From Streptomyces abikoensis (GTDB lineage Bacteria > Actinomycetota > Actinomycetes > Streptomycetales > Streptomycetaceae), in assembly GCF_014648775.1 (NCBI RefSeq), contig NZ_BMRT01000001.1, positions 868,001 to 932,000 of the forward strand: DNA of 64,000 bases. The letters run 5' to 3'. The translations under genes were made by a program, and so were the position numbers. Under the pieces are notes generated by a model that saw only the letters and a list, made by a program, of their open reading frames with translations, was not told the origin of the DNA and ran no database searches. Shown here piece after piece: positions 24,474-32,399 of this stretch; position 1 is the stretch's first letter, and the number at the start of each line of letters is the position of its first letter.

Positions 24474-25652
24474 GTGAATCCGATCGATACGAAGGCCGTG
24501 GCCTGGGCGGGAGCCGCCGCCTACCTCCTCATGGTGGCCCTGCTGGTGGGGGCCGCGCCACGGGCGTCGGGCACGGTCCACGGCGTCGGGGCACTGCTCG
24601 CCGCGAGCCTGCTCGCCGGCGTCGTGCGACGGCTGCCGCCGGCCGCCCTCGCCCTGGCGCTCCTCGGATCCACGGTTGCCGTGGTGGGCCCTCCGAGCTC
24701 CGCCCATGCGATCCCGACGGTTTCGTACCAGGGCGAGTTCCTGGGATACCTGGCGGTGGACCTCGTTCTGGGCATCGTCGTCGCCACCCATGCCCGCCGT
24801 GCCCCGGTCATCGCCGTGGCCGTGTCCTTCATCGTGCAACTGCTGGTCATCGGCCTCTTCGCGCACGGGGACAACCTGTCCGTCAACGGGCTGATCGCCC
24901 TCCTGGCGATGGCCGCCTCCTGCACGGCCGGCCTCCTCGTTCGTGAGCGCCGCGAGCACGCGGTGGCGCTGCGCTCGCGGGAGGTGGCCGAGGCCGTGAC
25001 CGCCGAACGGCTGCGGATCGCACGGGAGCTGCACGACATGGTCGCGCACAGCGTCGGCATCATCGCCATCCAGGCCGGTGTGGGCAGCCGGGTCATCGAG
25101 AGCCGGCCGACGGAGGCCCGCGAGGCGCTGCGCGCCATCGAGGCCACCAGCAGGGAGACCCTGTCGGGCCTGCGCCGCACGCTGGTGTCCCTCCGTCAGG
25201 CCGACCGGGACACGGACGCCCCCGAGCGGTCACCCGCGCCGGGACTGGCCGACATCGAACGGCTGGCGGCGGCGACCGGGGACGCGGGGGTACACGTCGA
25301 GGTGCGCCGCGGCGGGAGCGAGCGCCCGCTGCCCGCCGACATCGATCTGTCCGCCTACCGCATCGTGCAGGAGGCGCTGACCAACGTGGTCCGCCACGCG
25401 GGCACCGGGAGTTGCCGGGTGACCATCGACCACGGCGACGAGGAACTGTCCGTGGAGGTCGTCGACGACGGGCGTGGCCTCGCCGGCGACGGCCCGGCCC
25501 ACGGCTTCGGCATCATCGGCATGCGCGAGCGGGCCGGCCTGCTGGGCGGCCGGCTCAGCGCCGGCCCGCGCCCCGGGGGCGGCTTCCGGGTGGCCGCCCG
25601 GCTGCCGCTGCCCGCGCCCGACTGCGTTCCGGTCGAGGTGGCGGCCCGGTGA
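24474..25652 (+). CDS. Two-component sensor histidine kinase (HisKA_3/NarL type)
   Basis: Membrane sensor kinase of 392 residues. The N-terminal 150 residues hold about five hydrophobic segments with short loops, the small intramembrane-sensing layout. The HisKA_3 dimerisation helix carries His187 in RELHDMVAHSVGI, followed by the conserved ETLSGLRRTLVSLR. The HATPase domain shows IVQEALTNVVRHAG, VVDDGRG and GFGIIGMRERAGLLGG. GTG start. Its stop overlaps the regulator GTG (GTGA). It probably senses envelope stress or a peptide and controls the divergent ABC exporter genes. Confidence 0.9.
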   Translation: MNPIDTKAVAWAGAAAYLLMVALLVGAAPRASGTVHGVGALLAASLLAGVVRRLPPAALALALLGSTVAVVGPPSSAHAIPTVSYQGEFLGYLAVDLVLGIVVATHARRAPVIAVAVSFIVQLLVIGLFAHGDNLSVNGLIALLAMAASCTAGLLVRERREHAVALRSREVAEAVTAERLRIARELHDMVAHSVGIIAIQAGVGSRVIESRPTEAREALRAIEATSRETLSGLRRTLVSLRQADRDTDAPERSPAPGLADIERLAAATGDAGVHVEVRRGGSERPLPADIDLSAYRIVQEALTNVVRHAGTGSCRVTIDHGDEELSVEVVDDGRGLAGDGPAHGFGIIGMRERAGLLGGRLSAGPRPGGGFRVAARLPLPAPDCVPVEVAAR

Positions 25653-26311
25653 CCGTCAGGATCCTGCTCGCCGACGACCAGCCGCTGGTGCGGTCCGGAC
25701 TGCGGGTGCTCATGGCCGACCATCCCGACCTGGAGGTCGTCGGCGAGGCCGCCACCGGCTCCGAAGCGGTCCGGCTCGTCGGCGAGCTCGACCCCGACGT
25801 CGTGGTGATGGACATCCGGATGCCCGGCATGGACGGCATCGAGGCCACCCGTCTGATCACGGCCGGTCCCACGGCGGCCCGTGTCCTGGTCCTGACCACC
25901 TTCGACGAGGACGACCACGTCCGCGGCGCCCTGCGGGCGGGCGCGAGCGGCTTCGTCGTCAAGGACATGGCGCTGGACGACATCCTCGCGGCGATCCGCG
26001 TCGTCGCCGCCGGCGACGCGCTGCTCGCACCGGGGGTGACGCGCCGTCTGATCGCGGACTTCGCCGGGCGCCCCGAGGCCGCCCCGCGGCGCCCGCCACG
26101 GCCGGTCGAGGGCATCACCGAGCGGGAACGGGAGGTCCTGACCCTGGTCGGACGCGGCCGGTCGAACACCGAGATCGCGGAGGACCTCTTCATCACGGTG
26201 GCCACCGCCAAGTCGCACGTGTCACGGCTGCTCACCAAACTGGGCGCCCGGGACCGGGTCCAGCTCGTGATCACCGCCTACGAGGCGGGACTGGTGACCG
26301 CGCCTCGCTGA
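25649..26311 (+). CDS. Two-component response regulator (NarL/LuxR type)
   Basis: Regulator of 220 residues. The receiver domain has the acidic pair in LLADDQPLVR, phosphorylation site Asp55 in VVVMDIRMPGMDG, and Lys in GFVVKDMALDD. The LuxR-type helix-turn-helix covers residues about 155-210 (ITEREREVLTLVGRGRSN, then AKSHVSRLLTKLGARDRVQ). The GTG start overlaps the kinase stop by 4 bases. A 15-bp stem terminator follows about 75 bp downstream. Confidence 0.93.
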   Translation: MTVRILLADDQPLVRSGLRVLMADHPDLEVVGEAATGSEAVRLVGELDPDVVVMDIRMPGMDGIEATRLITAGPTAARVLVLTTFDEDDHVRGALRAGASGFVVKDMALDDILAAIRVVAAGDALLAPGVTRRLIADFAGRPEAAPRRPPRPVEGITEREREVLTLVGRGRSNTEIAEDLFITVATAKSHVSRLLTKLGARDRVQLVITAYEAGLVTAPR

Positions 26312-26384
26312 CGGACGATTCCTGCGCCCGACCGGATGAATGAGCGGCCTTCCCGGTGAGACCCACCCCGCCACCGGCCATCGA

Positions 26385-26425
26385 TCACACGGGACGACGC
26401 GCGTCCGCGCCGTCGTCCCGTGTGA
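26385..26425 (+). terminator. Strong hairpin after the two-component genes
   Basis: TCACACGGGACGACG at 26385-26399 pairs perfectly with CGTCGTCCCGTGTGA at 26411-26425 around an 11-base GC-rich loop. It lies between the response-regulator stop and the acyl-CoA ligase start (26483) and probably isolates the two units. Confidence 0.75.
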
Positions 26426-26482
26426 CGTCCCGTCCTGACCCGACCAGGGGCGCCTACCGGAACCGGAAGAGGAGGCGGGCCC

Positions 26483-28081
26483 ATGGACGGGTCGGACGGA
26501 GCGGCGGGGCGCAGCTATGCCGCTCGGCTGGTGGACGAGGTGTTCCCGGGGTACGGGACGCGGGAGGCCGTGGTGTACCGGGATCTCCGGATGACCTACG
26601 CCGAGCTCGCAGAAACGATTCGTCAGATGGCCGCCGGATTCCGGTCCCTCGGCCTGGGGCCCGGCACCACCGTTGCCCTGGCCAGCGGGAACCGCGCCGA
26701 GGCGGTGTGCGTGCCGTTCGCGGCGCACCTGGTGGGGGCGCGGTTCCTGCCGATGCCGGTGGACCGGGGGCCGGCCGAGTACGCCAGCGTCGCGGCGAAC
26801 GTTCCCGCCGACGTCCTGATCGTGGACGACCGGATCTCGGAGACCTGCGCGCACGCGGTCACCAGCGCCTTCCCCGGGGCCCGCCTGCTGACGCTGGGAT
26901 CCGGCGGGCCGGCGCCGGACCTGATGGACGTCGTCCGGCGCGCCCGCCCGGCCGACGACCCGACGTGGGCGCACGCCGGGCAGGTGGAGACGGTGCTGTG
27001 CTCCGGCGGCACCACGGGCCTCACCAAAGCCATCCTGCACCGGCACCGGATGTACCGGACGATCCTGGCGAACCCGTTCCTCCCCGAGCCCGTCACGCTG
27101 CTGGTGACCAGCCAGATCGCCCACGTCGGCGGGCTGTACGCACTGAGCGGCCTGGCCGGGGGCAGCACGCTCACGCTCCTGGACCGCTTCACTCCGGAGG
27201 CGGTGATCGAGGCGCTGACGAACGAGCCGATCACCGCCATGATGCTGATGCCGCCCATGCTGTACCGGCTGCTCGACCACCCGGGGCTGGCCGCCGTCGA
27301 CTGCTCCCGGCTGCGCCGCGTCATGTACGGGGCCAGCCCGATCACCCCGGACCGGCTCCAGCAGGCCCTCGACCGGTTCGGGCCGGTGCTGTGGCAGCTC
27401 TACGCCCAGACCGAGGCGTTCGGCCTCACAGCGCTGAACTCCGCCGATCACCTCGTGGACGAGGGCAGACTGCTGCGTTCCGTCGGCCGTTCCTTCCCCG
27501 ACATGGAGACGGAGGTCCGCGACGAGCAGGGCCGGCCCCTGCCGCCGGGAGAGATCGGCGAGATCTGCGCGCGCGGGCCGCGCGTCATGGAGTGCTACCT
27601 CAACCAGCCGGAGGCCACCGCCGCCGTGTTCCACCCGGACGGCTGGCTGCGCACCGGTGATCTCGGCTACCGGGACGAGGAGGGCTACTTCTTCCTCATG
27701 GACCGGCGCAACGACGTGATCATCACGGGGGAGGCCGGGTCCACCATCTACTCGCCGCTCGTGGAGAACGCGCTGACCACCCACCCGGCGGTCCGGGCCG
27801 CCGCGGTGATCCCGGTGCCGCACCCGCTGTACGGGCAGGCCGTGCACGCCGTCGTCGTCACCGCTCCCGGGGCGCACGTGGAGCTCGACGAGCTGCGCAA
27901 GTGCGTGCTGGCCGAGCTGGAGCGGCCCGTCTATCTGCCCGCGAGCTTCGAGTTCGTCGACGCGCTGCCGCTGACCCCCATCGGCAAGGTCGACAAGACC
28001 GCCCTGCGCGCGCCCTACTGGGCGGGGCACCAGGGTCTCCTCCACGGGGACACGACGGCGCGCGCTCAGCCGACGGGCTGA
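26483..28081 (+). CDS. Acyl-CoA synthetase-like AMP-forming ligase (ANL superfamily)
   Basis: Adenylating enzyme of 532 residues that activates a carboxylic acid to acyl-AMP and probably to the CoA thioester. Core motifs: ATP loop TVLCSGGTTGLTKAI (near residue 175), YAQTEAFGL (A5), GDLGYRDEEGYFFLMDRRND (A7-A8) and the C-terminal lysine in TPIGKVDKTALRAPY. The segment after the hinge reads GEAGSTIYSPLVEN instead of the usual GGENIYP form. AGGAGG precedes the ATG. It ends in a 16-bp overlap with the convergent ATP-grasp-like gene. No carrier protein is adjacent, so CoA or an amine acceptor is possible. Confidence 0.87.
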   Translation: MDGSDGAAGRSYAARLVDEVFPGYGTREAVVYRDLRMTYAELAETIRQMAAGFRSLGLGPGTTVALASGNRAEAVCVPFAAHLVGARFLPMPVDRGPAEYASVAANVPADVLIVDDRISETCAHAVTSAFPGARLLTLGSGGPAPDLMDVVRRARPADDPTWAHAGQVETVLCSGGTTGLTKAILHRHRMYRTILANPFLPEPVTLLVTSQIAHVGGLYALSGLAGGSTLTLLDRFTPEAVIEALTNEPITAMMLMPPMLYRLLDHPGLAAVDCSRLRRVMYGASPITPDRLQQALDRFGPVLWQLYAQTEAFGLTALNSADHLVDEGRLLRSVGRSFPDMETEVRDEQGRPLPPGEIGEICARGPRVMECYLNQPEATAAVFHPDGWLRTGDLGYRDEEGYFFLMDRRNDVIITGEAGSTIYSPLVENALTTHPAVRAAAVIPVPHPLYGQAVHAVVVTAPGAHVELDELRKCVLAELERPVYLPASFEFVDALPLTPIGKVDKTALRAPYWAGHQGLLHGDTTARAQPTG

Positions 28082-29382
28082 GCGTCGGCGGGCCGGGTGA
28101 AGGCGACGGTGGCCAGGGTCTCGGTGCTGGTGCTGTAGCCGATGACGTCGCCGCCCGTGGCGCGCTGCGCGCGGATGGCGTTGCCCCCGTATCCCCCGGG
28201 GGTGACGAACAGGCCCCAGACCGGCGTCCAGTCCTCGGTCGCCCCCGTCCCCGGGTCCACGACCGGCTCCGGCCGGGGCACGACCCGGCGCTGTACGACG
28301 AACCCGCCACCGGCGGCGTCGCGCAGCGCGTCGCGCCACTCCCGTTCCGGGCAGGCCCAGCCCGCGACGACGCCCGAGCCCGCGAAGCCCCGGCAGGGCT
28401 TGAGGATCAGCCGTTCGCGCTCCTCGACGCACCGGTCGACCAGCGGCGCGGTCAGCAGTCTGGTCCACGGCAGGATCCGTTCGGCCGCCCGCCGCTCGCG
28501 CGGGGACAGCACGGCGTCGCACCGGGGGTCGGACAGCAGCGCGAGGGCGCCCTTGTTGGTGAACAGGGCGCTGTCCAGCCCGGTCCACAGGACGGCCGTC
28601 CCCTTCTCGTCGGCTCGGGTGATCGCGGCGAGGCCGTCCTCGTGTCCGATGGTGTCGTCGACGGTGAAGAAGCGCAGCACCACGTCGACGCGGGCCGTGC
28701 CGACGAACAGCTTCCCGCCGTCGCCCCGCACGTCGCCCAGTTCGCCGAGGAGGACGTCCAGCCCCTGGCCCTCCAGCACCGCGACGGTGGGGGCGATGGG
28801 CCGCCGGTACCGGGGCAGCGCCCCGGGTGCGAACACCAGGGCCACCACGGGGGACGGGCGCGGCGCCACGCCCCGCAGCGTCGCGGCCACGCGTTCGGCG
28901 GTCCGTACGTGCCGCAGCGCGTACCGCTCGGCGAAGGCGGCGAAGGCGGGCACGGCTTCGAGGGAGCGGGGCAGTTCGCCCAGTTCGAAGCCGCCCACTC
29001 CGCCGGCGATGTTGAACTCCAGCAGGGCGAAGCGGCCGTGCTCGTCGCGGTAGAGGTCGGCCCGGCCGAAGCGGTCCGCGGGCCGCCCGGCGTGGGCGTG
29101 GCGCCGCAGCAGCGGGGCCAGGCGGGGCTCGCCGCCCAGGGCCGCCCAGTACCGTTCGACGTCGCCGTCGAAGAGCCGGTCGGGCAGGGAGACGAGGACG
29201 TCGAAGAGGGCCAGCAGGTCGTCCACCGCCGCCCGCAGCTCCGGTTCGTCGGCGAACAGCGGCCGGGCCAGCAGCCGGGCGTCGCGCAGACAGCCCGGCA
29301 GCTCGGCCTCGGCGACGGCCCGGCTCAGCCCGCTCCCGTCGGCGCGGCACAGTTCCACGTAGCGCGCGGTCACCTCGTCCAT
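28066..29382 (-). CDS. ATP-grasp-like ligase candidate (circularly permuted type)
   Basis: A 438-residue cytoplasmic protein. LLEFNIAGGVGGFELGELPR near residue 120 resembles a substrate-binding segment, and RLILKPCRGFAGSGVVAGW near residue 325 resembles the ATP-binding strand and glycine loop of ATP-grasp enzymes of the glutathionylspermidine-synthase class. Later residues FVVQRRVVPRPEP and VWGLFVTPGGYGGNAIRAQ fit the nucleotide and metal site. Such enzymes join a carboxylate to an amine. The GGGAGAG site supports the ATG at 29382. It converges on the acyl-CoA ligase gene with a 16-bp overlap and lies 90 bp past the DapA-like gene. The reaction is unknown and the family call is tentative. Confidence 0.6.
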   Translation of the reverse strand: MDEVTARYVELCRADGSGLSRAVAEAELPGCLRDARLLARPLFADEPELRAAVDDLLALFDVLVSLPDRLFDGDVERYWAALGGEPRLAPLLRRHAHAGRPADRFGRADLYRDEHGRFALLEFNIAGGVGGFELGELPRSLEAVPAFAAFAERYALRHVRTAERVAATLRGVAPRPSPVVALVFAPGALPRYRRPIAPTVAVLEGQGLDVLLGELGDVRGDGGKLFVGTARVDVVLRFFTVDDTIGHEDGLAAITRADEKGTAVLWTGLDSALFTNKGALALLSDPRCDAVLSPRERRAAERILPWTRLLTAPLVDRCVEERERLILKPCRGFAGSGVVAGWACPEREWRDALRDAAGGGFVVQRRVVPRPEPVVDPGTGATEDWTPVWGLFVTPGGYGGNAIRAQRATGGDVIGYSTSTETLATVAFTRPADAQPVG

Positions 29383-29472
29383 GAACGGCTCTCTCCCACC
29401 GGTCGGCGTTCACCGTTCGTTTTCGGCAGGAAGGCCGTGCCACGTGAGCCCGTGCCACGGGAGCGTCCGGCG

Positions 29473-30426
29473 CTAGGTGAGCAGTCCGCCCTCCGCCAGT
29501 CGTCGGCGGACCTCGGCGACGGCCTGGTCGGACAGCGGCCGCTGGGGCGCGGCCGTCGCCGCGCAGTCGATGACGCCGAGCGCGCGCAGCGCGGCCTTGA
29601 AGCCGCCGAGCGCGGCGGCGCCGCCGCTCATCGTGGCGGTGTCCCCCGCGTCGACGAGGGCGAACAGCGCCGCGAGCCGGTCCTGCTCGGCCGCCGCCTC
29701 CGGCCAGCGCCCGGCCCGCGCGTGGTCGTACAGCCGTACGTACCCGGCCGGGTCGACGTTGCCCAGCCCGGGGACGACGCCGTGGGCGCCCGCGAGCAGG
29801 GCGGCGTCCACGGCGAGCTCGGAGCCGGTGAGCGCGGCGAAGGTGCCGTCGAGGCCGCGTTCGCGCAGCGCGACCAGCAGGCGGCGGAAGGCGCCCAGGT
29901 CGCCGCTGCTGTCCTTGAGCCCGGCGAGGGTGCCGTCCTCGGCGAGCCGGAGGAGGACGGGCGCGGTGAGCTTGCTGTGGACGTGCTGGGGGATGTCGTA
30001 GGCGATCAGCGGGAGGCCGACGGCGGCCCGGATCCGGCGGAAGTGGTCGGCGGTCTCGGCGGGGTGCGTCCCGGCGTAGAAGGGCGCGGTGGCGACGAGC
30101 GCGTCGGCGCCGTGGGCGGCGGCGGCCAGCGCCCGGTCGACGACGCGGGCCGTGGCCGTGTCGATCACGCCCGCCAGCACGGGCACCCGTCCGGCCACCG
30201 TCTCGACGGTGATCCGCAGGACCTCGTCGCGCTGGGCGTCGCTCAGGAAGGCGGCCTCGCCGCTGGTGCCGAGGGCGAACACCGCGTGGACCCCGGCGTC
30301 CAGCAGGTGTTCGACGAGCGAGACGAGGGAGCGGACGTCCACGTCGCCGCCGGGGGTGAGGGGGGTGCAGAGCGGGGGGACGACGCCGGTCAGGGGTGTG
30401 GGCAGGTGCGTCACGCGGTACAGCAT
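29473..30426 (-). CDS. DapA/dihydrodipicolinate synthase-family lyase or deaminase
   Basis: TIM-barrel Schiff-base enzyme of 317 residues. The Schiff-base lysine lies in LAGLKDSSGD, the tyrosine in LPLIAYDIPQHV, and the carboxylate-binding loop reads GTSGEAAFLSD. It is probably not the housekeeping DapA, as it follows a D-amino-acid oxidase gene by only 19 bp. That pairing fits delta1-pyrroline-4-hydroxy-2-carboxylate deaminase of hydroxyproline breakdown, a DapA-family member acting after a D-hydroxyproline-oxidising flavoenzyme; keto-deoxy-sugar aldolase is an alternative. The ATG has no clear ribosome site; a GTG four codons in is possible. Confidence 0.82.
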   Translation of the reverse strand: MLYRVTHLPTPLTGVVPPLCTPLTPGGDVDVRSLVSLVEHLLDAGVHAVFALGTSGEAAFLSDAQRDEVLRITVETVAGRVPVLAGVIDTATARVVDRALAAAAHGADALVATAPFYAGTHPAETADHFRRIRAAVGLPLIAYDIPQHVHSKLTAPVLLRLAEDGTLAGLKDSSGDLGAFRRLLVALRERGLDGTFAALTGSELAVDAALLAGAHGVVPGLGNVDPAGYVRLYDHARAGRWPEAAAEQDRLAALFALVDAGDTATMSGGAAALGGFKAALRALGVIDCAATAAPQRPLSDQAVAEVRRRLAEGGLLT

Positions 30427-30445
30427 TCCGTCCGGGCCCGCGCTG

Positions 30446-31456
30446 TCAAGACGGCGTGGCCGTCTCCCCCGGGTCCGTCTCCGCCAGGTCCGTCTCCACC
30501 AGGTCCGTCTCCACCAGGTCCGCCGCCGCCAGGGCGCAGCCCCAGGAGACGGTGATGCCCGCTCCGCCGTGGCCGTAGTTGTGGACGAGCCGGCCGCCGC
30601 CCGGCAGGGGCTCGGCCTCCAGGCGGACGCGCGGGCGGGCCGGGCGCAGGCCCACGCGGTGCCCGAGGACGCGGGCCCGGGCCAGGCGGGGGAAGACGCG
30701 GGAGCAGCGGCTGATGATGGCCCGGGCGGTGCGGGGCGAGGGGGCCCGGTCCCAGGCGTGTTCCTGGGCGGTGCCGCCGAGGACGGCGCCGTAGGGCTGG
30801 GGGAAGACGTAGACGGTGTCGGTCCCGGTGTCGTCGGCGGCGGTGAACCACTCGTCGATGCCGGGGTTCTCGACCACGACGAGCTGGCCCCGCACCGGGT
30901 GCACCGAGGGGTCGGGGACGAGGTCGCGGGCGCCCAGGCCGGTGCAGTTGACGACGACGGGCGCCGAGCGGGCGGCCCGCGCGAGCGAGTCGACCGGGCG
31001 GACGGCGACGGTGCCGCCCGCCGCGCCCAACCGCCGCGTCAGGTAGTCGAGATGCGTGGCCATGTCCAGCAACGGCAGGCGGACGCGCACCCCGCGGTCG
31101 TAGCCGCGCGGCAACTCGCCCGTGCCGGCGGCGCGCAGCCCCGGCACCCGGGCCGCCCACGCGCCGAGCTCCCCGGGGGCCTGGCCGGCGTGGGTGCCCT
31201 CGGCCAGGCGCACCCCGGTCCGTTCCGGCCGCCCGGCCAGGCCGGTCATGACCGCGAGCGAGGCGAGCGCCCAGTCGCCGGCCCGGTCGCGCGGCTCGAT
31301 CCGGTAGGGCCACCACAGGCCCCCGGCCACCGCCGAGGTGGTCTCGGAGGACGGCGAACGGGTCCACACCTCGACGCGCCGGCCCCGCTCCGCCAGGACG
31401 ACCGCGCTGGTCAGTCCGATGACGCCGGCACCGACCACGATCACATCGCTTGCCAT
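30446..31456 (-). CDS. FAD-dependent D-amino-acid oxidase-like enzyme
   Basis: Flavoenzyme of 336 residues that deaminates D-amino acids to 2-oxo acids. The N-terminal FAD motif is DVIVVGAGVIGLTSAVVLAE, and the D-amino-acid oxidase signature near the C-terminus is complete (LVHNYGHGGAGITVSWGCA). The substrate arginine region is seen in HRVGLRPARPRVRLE. The last 20 residues are a tandem LVETD-type repeat encoded by 15-bp DNA repeats. No peroxisomal-type or secretion signal is present. The gene runs into the DapA-like gene with a 19-bp gap, so the two likely act in one pathway. Confidence 0.88.
   Translation of the reverse strand: MASDVIVVGAGVIGLTSAVVLAERGRRVEVWTRSPSSETTSAVAGGLWWPYRIEPRDRAGDWALASLAVMTGLAGRPERTGVRLAEGTHAGQAPGELGAWAARVPGLRAAGTGELPRGYDRGVRVRLPLLDMATHLDYLTRRLGAAGGTVAVRPVDSLARAARSAPVVVNCTGLGARDLVPDPSVHPVRGQLVVVENPGIDEWFTAADDTGTDTVYVFPQPYGAVLGGTAQEHAWDRAPSPRTARAIISRCSRVFPRLARARVLGHRVGLRPARPRVRLEAEPLPGGGRLVHNYGHGGAGITVSWGCALAAADLVETDLVETDLAETDPGETATPS
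30458..30532. repeat. 15-bp tandem repeat at the 3' end of the D-amino-acid oxidase gene
   Basis: Five head-to-tail 15-bp units cover this stretch. GTCCGTCTCCACCAG occurs exactly at 30488-30502 and 30503-30517, with a one-base variant at 30473-30487 and degenerate copies on either side. The unit keeps frame, so copy-number changes would add or remove five residues of the acidic tail. Confidence 0.85.
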
Positions 31457-31631
31457 GCGCCGACGGTACCGGTGAACTCCCCGCCGCCGGGCGGGAAGTG
31501 GCACACGCGGGCGATGAGCGGGCGGGGAATGAACCGGCGGGGGCGGCGCGCTGTCGTACATGAGATCATCCAGCGGAATTGATCTTTGTATGTGCCAACC
31601 AAAACATGCCGACCAACAGGGGGGTCCGGAG

Positions 31632-32324
31632 ATGCTGGACGCGGAAGCGAAGCGGGTAGCGGGGCTGGTCGCCGCGCAGGAGAAGGCGATCGCGCTGTTC
31701 GCCGAGGTGGAGGCGCGCGGGATCGTGGCCCCGGGGCGCGGGGAGCGCGAGGTGAGCGATCACATCCGTGACCTCGCCAACGAGATGTTCGGCACCACCA
31801 AGCACTGGCACAAGCGGATCGTCCGCTCCGGCCCCAACACCCTGCTGCCCTACCGGGACAACCCGCCGGACCGGATCATCGGCGAGGACGACGTCGCGTT
31901 CGCCGACTTCGGCCCGATCTTCGAGGAGTACGAGGCCGACTTCGGGCGCACCTACGTCTTCGGCCAGGACCCGGACAAGCACCGGCTCCTGGCCGACCTC
32001 CCCCGGATCTTCGACGCCGGCCGCGCCGCCTTCCGGGCCGACGAGGCCATCACCGGCGCCGGTCTGTACGGGACGGTCGAGAAGCTCGCCGCCGAGGCCG
32101 GGTGGGAGATCGGCATCTGGCACACCGGCCACCTGGTCGGCGAGTTCCCCCACGAGACCAACGACGGGGCCAGGAGCGAGTCGTACATCACCCCCGACAA
32201 CCACAACCCCCTGCGCCGCGTCGACCGGTCCGGGCGGCCCTGCCACTGGATCCTCGAACTCCACTTCGTCGACCGCGAGAAGGGCTTCGGCGGCTTCCAC
32301 GAGCAGCTCCTGGACCTGGCCTGA
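31632..32324 (+). CDS. M24-family metallohydrolase (Xaa-Pro aminopeptidase-like)
   Basis: Pita-bread-fold metalloenzyme of 230 residues, catalytic domain only. The metal ligands are visible in order: two aspartates in AFADFGPIFEEYEADFGRTY, His in WHTGHLVGEFP, Glu in LELHFVD and the final Glu in FHEQLLDL. It lacks the N-terminal domain of full aminopeptidase P, so it may be a dipeptidase, a creatinase-like enzyme or a non-peptidase. The ATG at 31632 is chosen from the AGGGGGG upstream; an in-frame extension to 31560 is possible. It is divergent from the oxidase gene and 75 bp before the ABC-F gene. Confidence 0.82.
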   Translation: MLDAEAKRVAGLVAAQEKAIALFAEVEARGIVAPGRGEREVSDHIRDLANEMFGTTKHWHKRIVRSGPNTLLPYRDNPPDRIIGEDDVAFADFGPIFEEYEADFGRTYVFGQDPDKHRLLADLPRIFDAGRAAFRADEAITGAGLYGTVEKLAAEAGWEIGIWHTGHLVGEFPHETNDGARSESYITPDNHNPLRRVDRSGRPCHWILELHFVDREKGFGGFHEQLLDLA

Positions 32325-32399
32325 CGGCCGCCACCGCCGCCCTCGGGGCGCCGGGCCGGTTCGGCCCGGCGCCTTCGACCGCATAAAGTCGGTGCCCTT

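Noticed and set aside
29473..30426. Housekeeping DapA of lysine synthesis
   Set aside because: The gene is coupled to a D-amino-acid oxidase gene rather than lysine genes, and a second distant DapA-like protein exists in the window.
30458..30532. CRISPR-like array
   Set aside because: The 15-bp units are contiguous with no spacers and lie within a coding frame.
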